Origin: CAWHQZ01 sp963831645
Lineage (GTDB): Bacteria > Pseudomonadota > Alphaproteobacteria > Rhizobiales > Aestuariivirgaceae
Length of the DNA stretch: 15,485 nucleotides
Reading direction: 5' to 3'
Assembly: GCA_963831645.1 (NCBI GenBank)
Contig: CAWHQZ010000018.1
Location: 1-15,485 of the forward strand
Made by a program: the position numbers and the translations under genes. How positions within the stretch are numbered: the first letter of the stretch is position 1; every line of letters begins with the position of its first letter. Below the pieces are notes generated by a model. The model was not told the origin of the DNA, searched no databases, and saw nothing but the letters and a program-made list of their open reading frames with translations. Below, in pieces: positions 15,310 through 15,485 of the stretch.

Positions 15310-15485
15310 TTCGGCTCCCGCCGCGCCCGCACACCAAAGTCCCTGGGTGCCTCATATGCGTTCGTATGCCCCATCGGACTTCTTGCCCGAGGCTAGGCCG
15401 AAATCCAATATCACGGTGATTGCTGAGGTATCCAACTCGTTTGTTGCCAGCGGGGCAGCGTAGTGTTTTCGGGCCTCAGGTAAGC
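15310..15485. other. Upstream region of the cyclase
   Basis: About 175 bp that should contain the cyclase promoter on the minus strand. A near-FNR pattern (TTGCTGAGGTATCCAA) has the wrong spacing and is not called. No gene is supported. Confidence 0.4.

Noticed and set aside
15421..15436. FNR-like pattern upstream of the cyclase
   Set aside because: TTGCT and ATCCAA halves are imperfect and the spacing is two bases too long.
1..15485. CRISPR arrays, tRNA or rRNA genes, phage genes
   Set aside because: No regularly spaced short repeats, no tRNA-like cloverleaf and no rRNA or phage structural sequence were seen; the only repeats are those listed.

Overview
The window looks like an alphaproteobacterial chromosome segment, most like Hyphomicrobiales (Bradyrhizobium/Mesorhizobium-type). 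The reasons are high GC, the IS701-type transposase, the combined aminoglycoside-phosphotransferase/kinase gene, the rhizobial-style membrane adenylate cyclase and FNR/FixK-type boxes. This taxonomic guess rests on protein resemblance only. The gene set is typical of an accessory low-oxygen, nitrogen-oxide and stress-survival island.

Layout. 1-152: 3' end of a ChaB-family gene. 183-1852 (minus): a DsrE-like protein downstream of an alpha/beta-hydrolase-OsmC fusion. 2116-3562 (minus): a metallo-beta-lactamase/double-rhodanese persulfide-dioxygenase-like protein with a perfect FNR/FixK box upstream. 3889-4855 (minus): an MgtE-type Mg transporter with CBS domains but no N-terminal MgtE domain. 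4904-5580: a patchwork of gene fragments. 5617-7383 (minus): an intact multidomain copper nitrite reductase (cytochrome c, extra cupredoxin, NirK core) with a perfect FNR-type box. 7533-7962: a broken PAN/Apple-domain gene. 8128-9605: an APH-like/P-loop kinase fusion. 9606-10481/10532 (minus): a formate/nitrite-family channel. 10577-12095: a tandem universal stress protein followed by a DsbA-like thioredoxin. 12282-14063: the C-terminal remnant of a DadA-like FAD oxidoreductase, split by an IS701-family element with TTAG target duplications. 14064-15309 (minus): a membrane class III adenylate cyclase.

How the genes fit together. Three FNR/FixK/NnrR-type sites (3678, 7453, 10500) tie sulfide/persulfide metabolism, nitrite reduction and the universal stress protein to one low-oxygen or NO response. 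The formate/nitrite channel could supply nitrite or formate. The OsmC, DsrE, rhodanese and DsbA-like proteins handle thiols and peroxides.

Two features stand out. First, a 358-362 bp block (leader plus 5' coding end of the phosphotransferase/kinase gene) occurs twice, and a separate 86-93 bp repeat with a hairpin core occurs three times, twice just downstream of a stop codon. Second, many genes carry single-base frameshifts although the protein on both sides is conserved: hydrolase-OsmC, rhodanese, mgtE, PAN, kinase, transposase (two) and cyclase (about five). nirK, the channel, Usp, DsbA and DsrE are intact. Either the island is decaying or the assembly contains indel errors; raw reads would decide.
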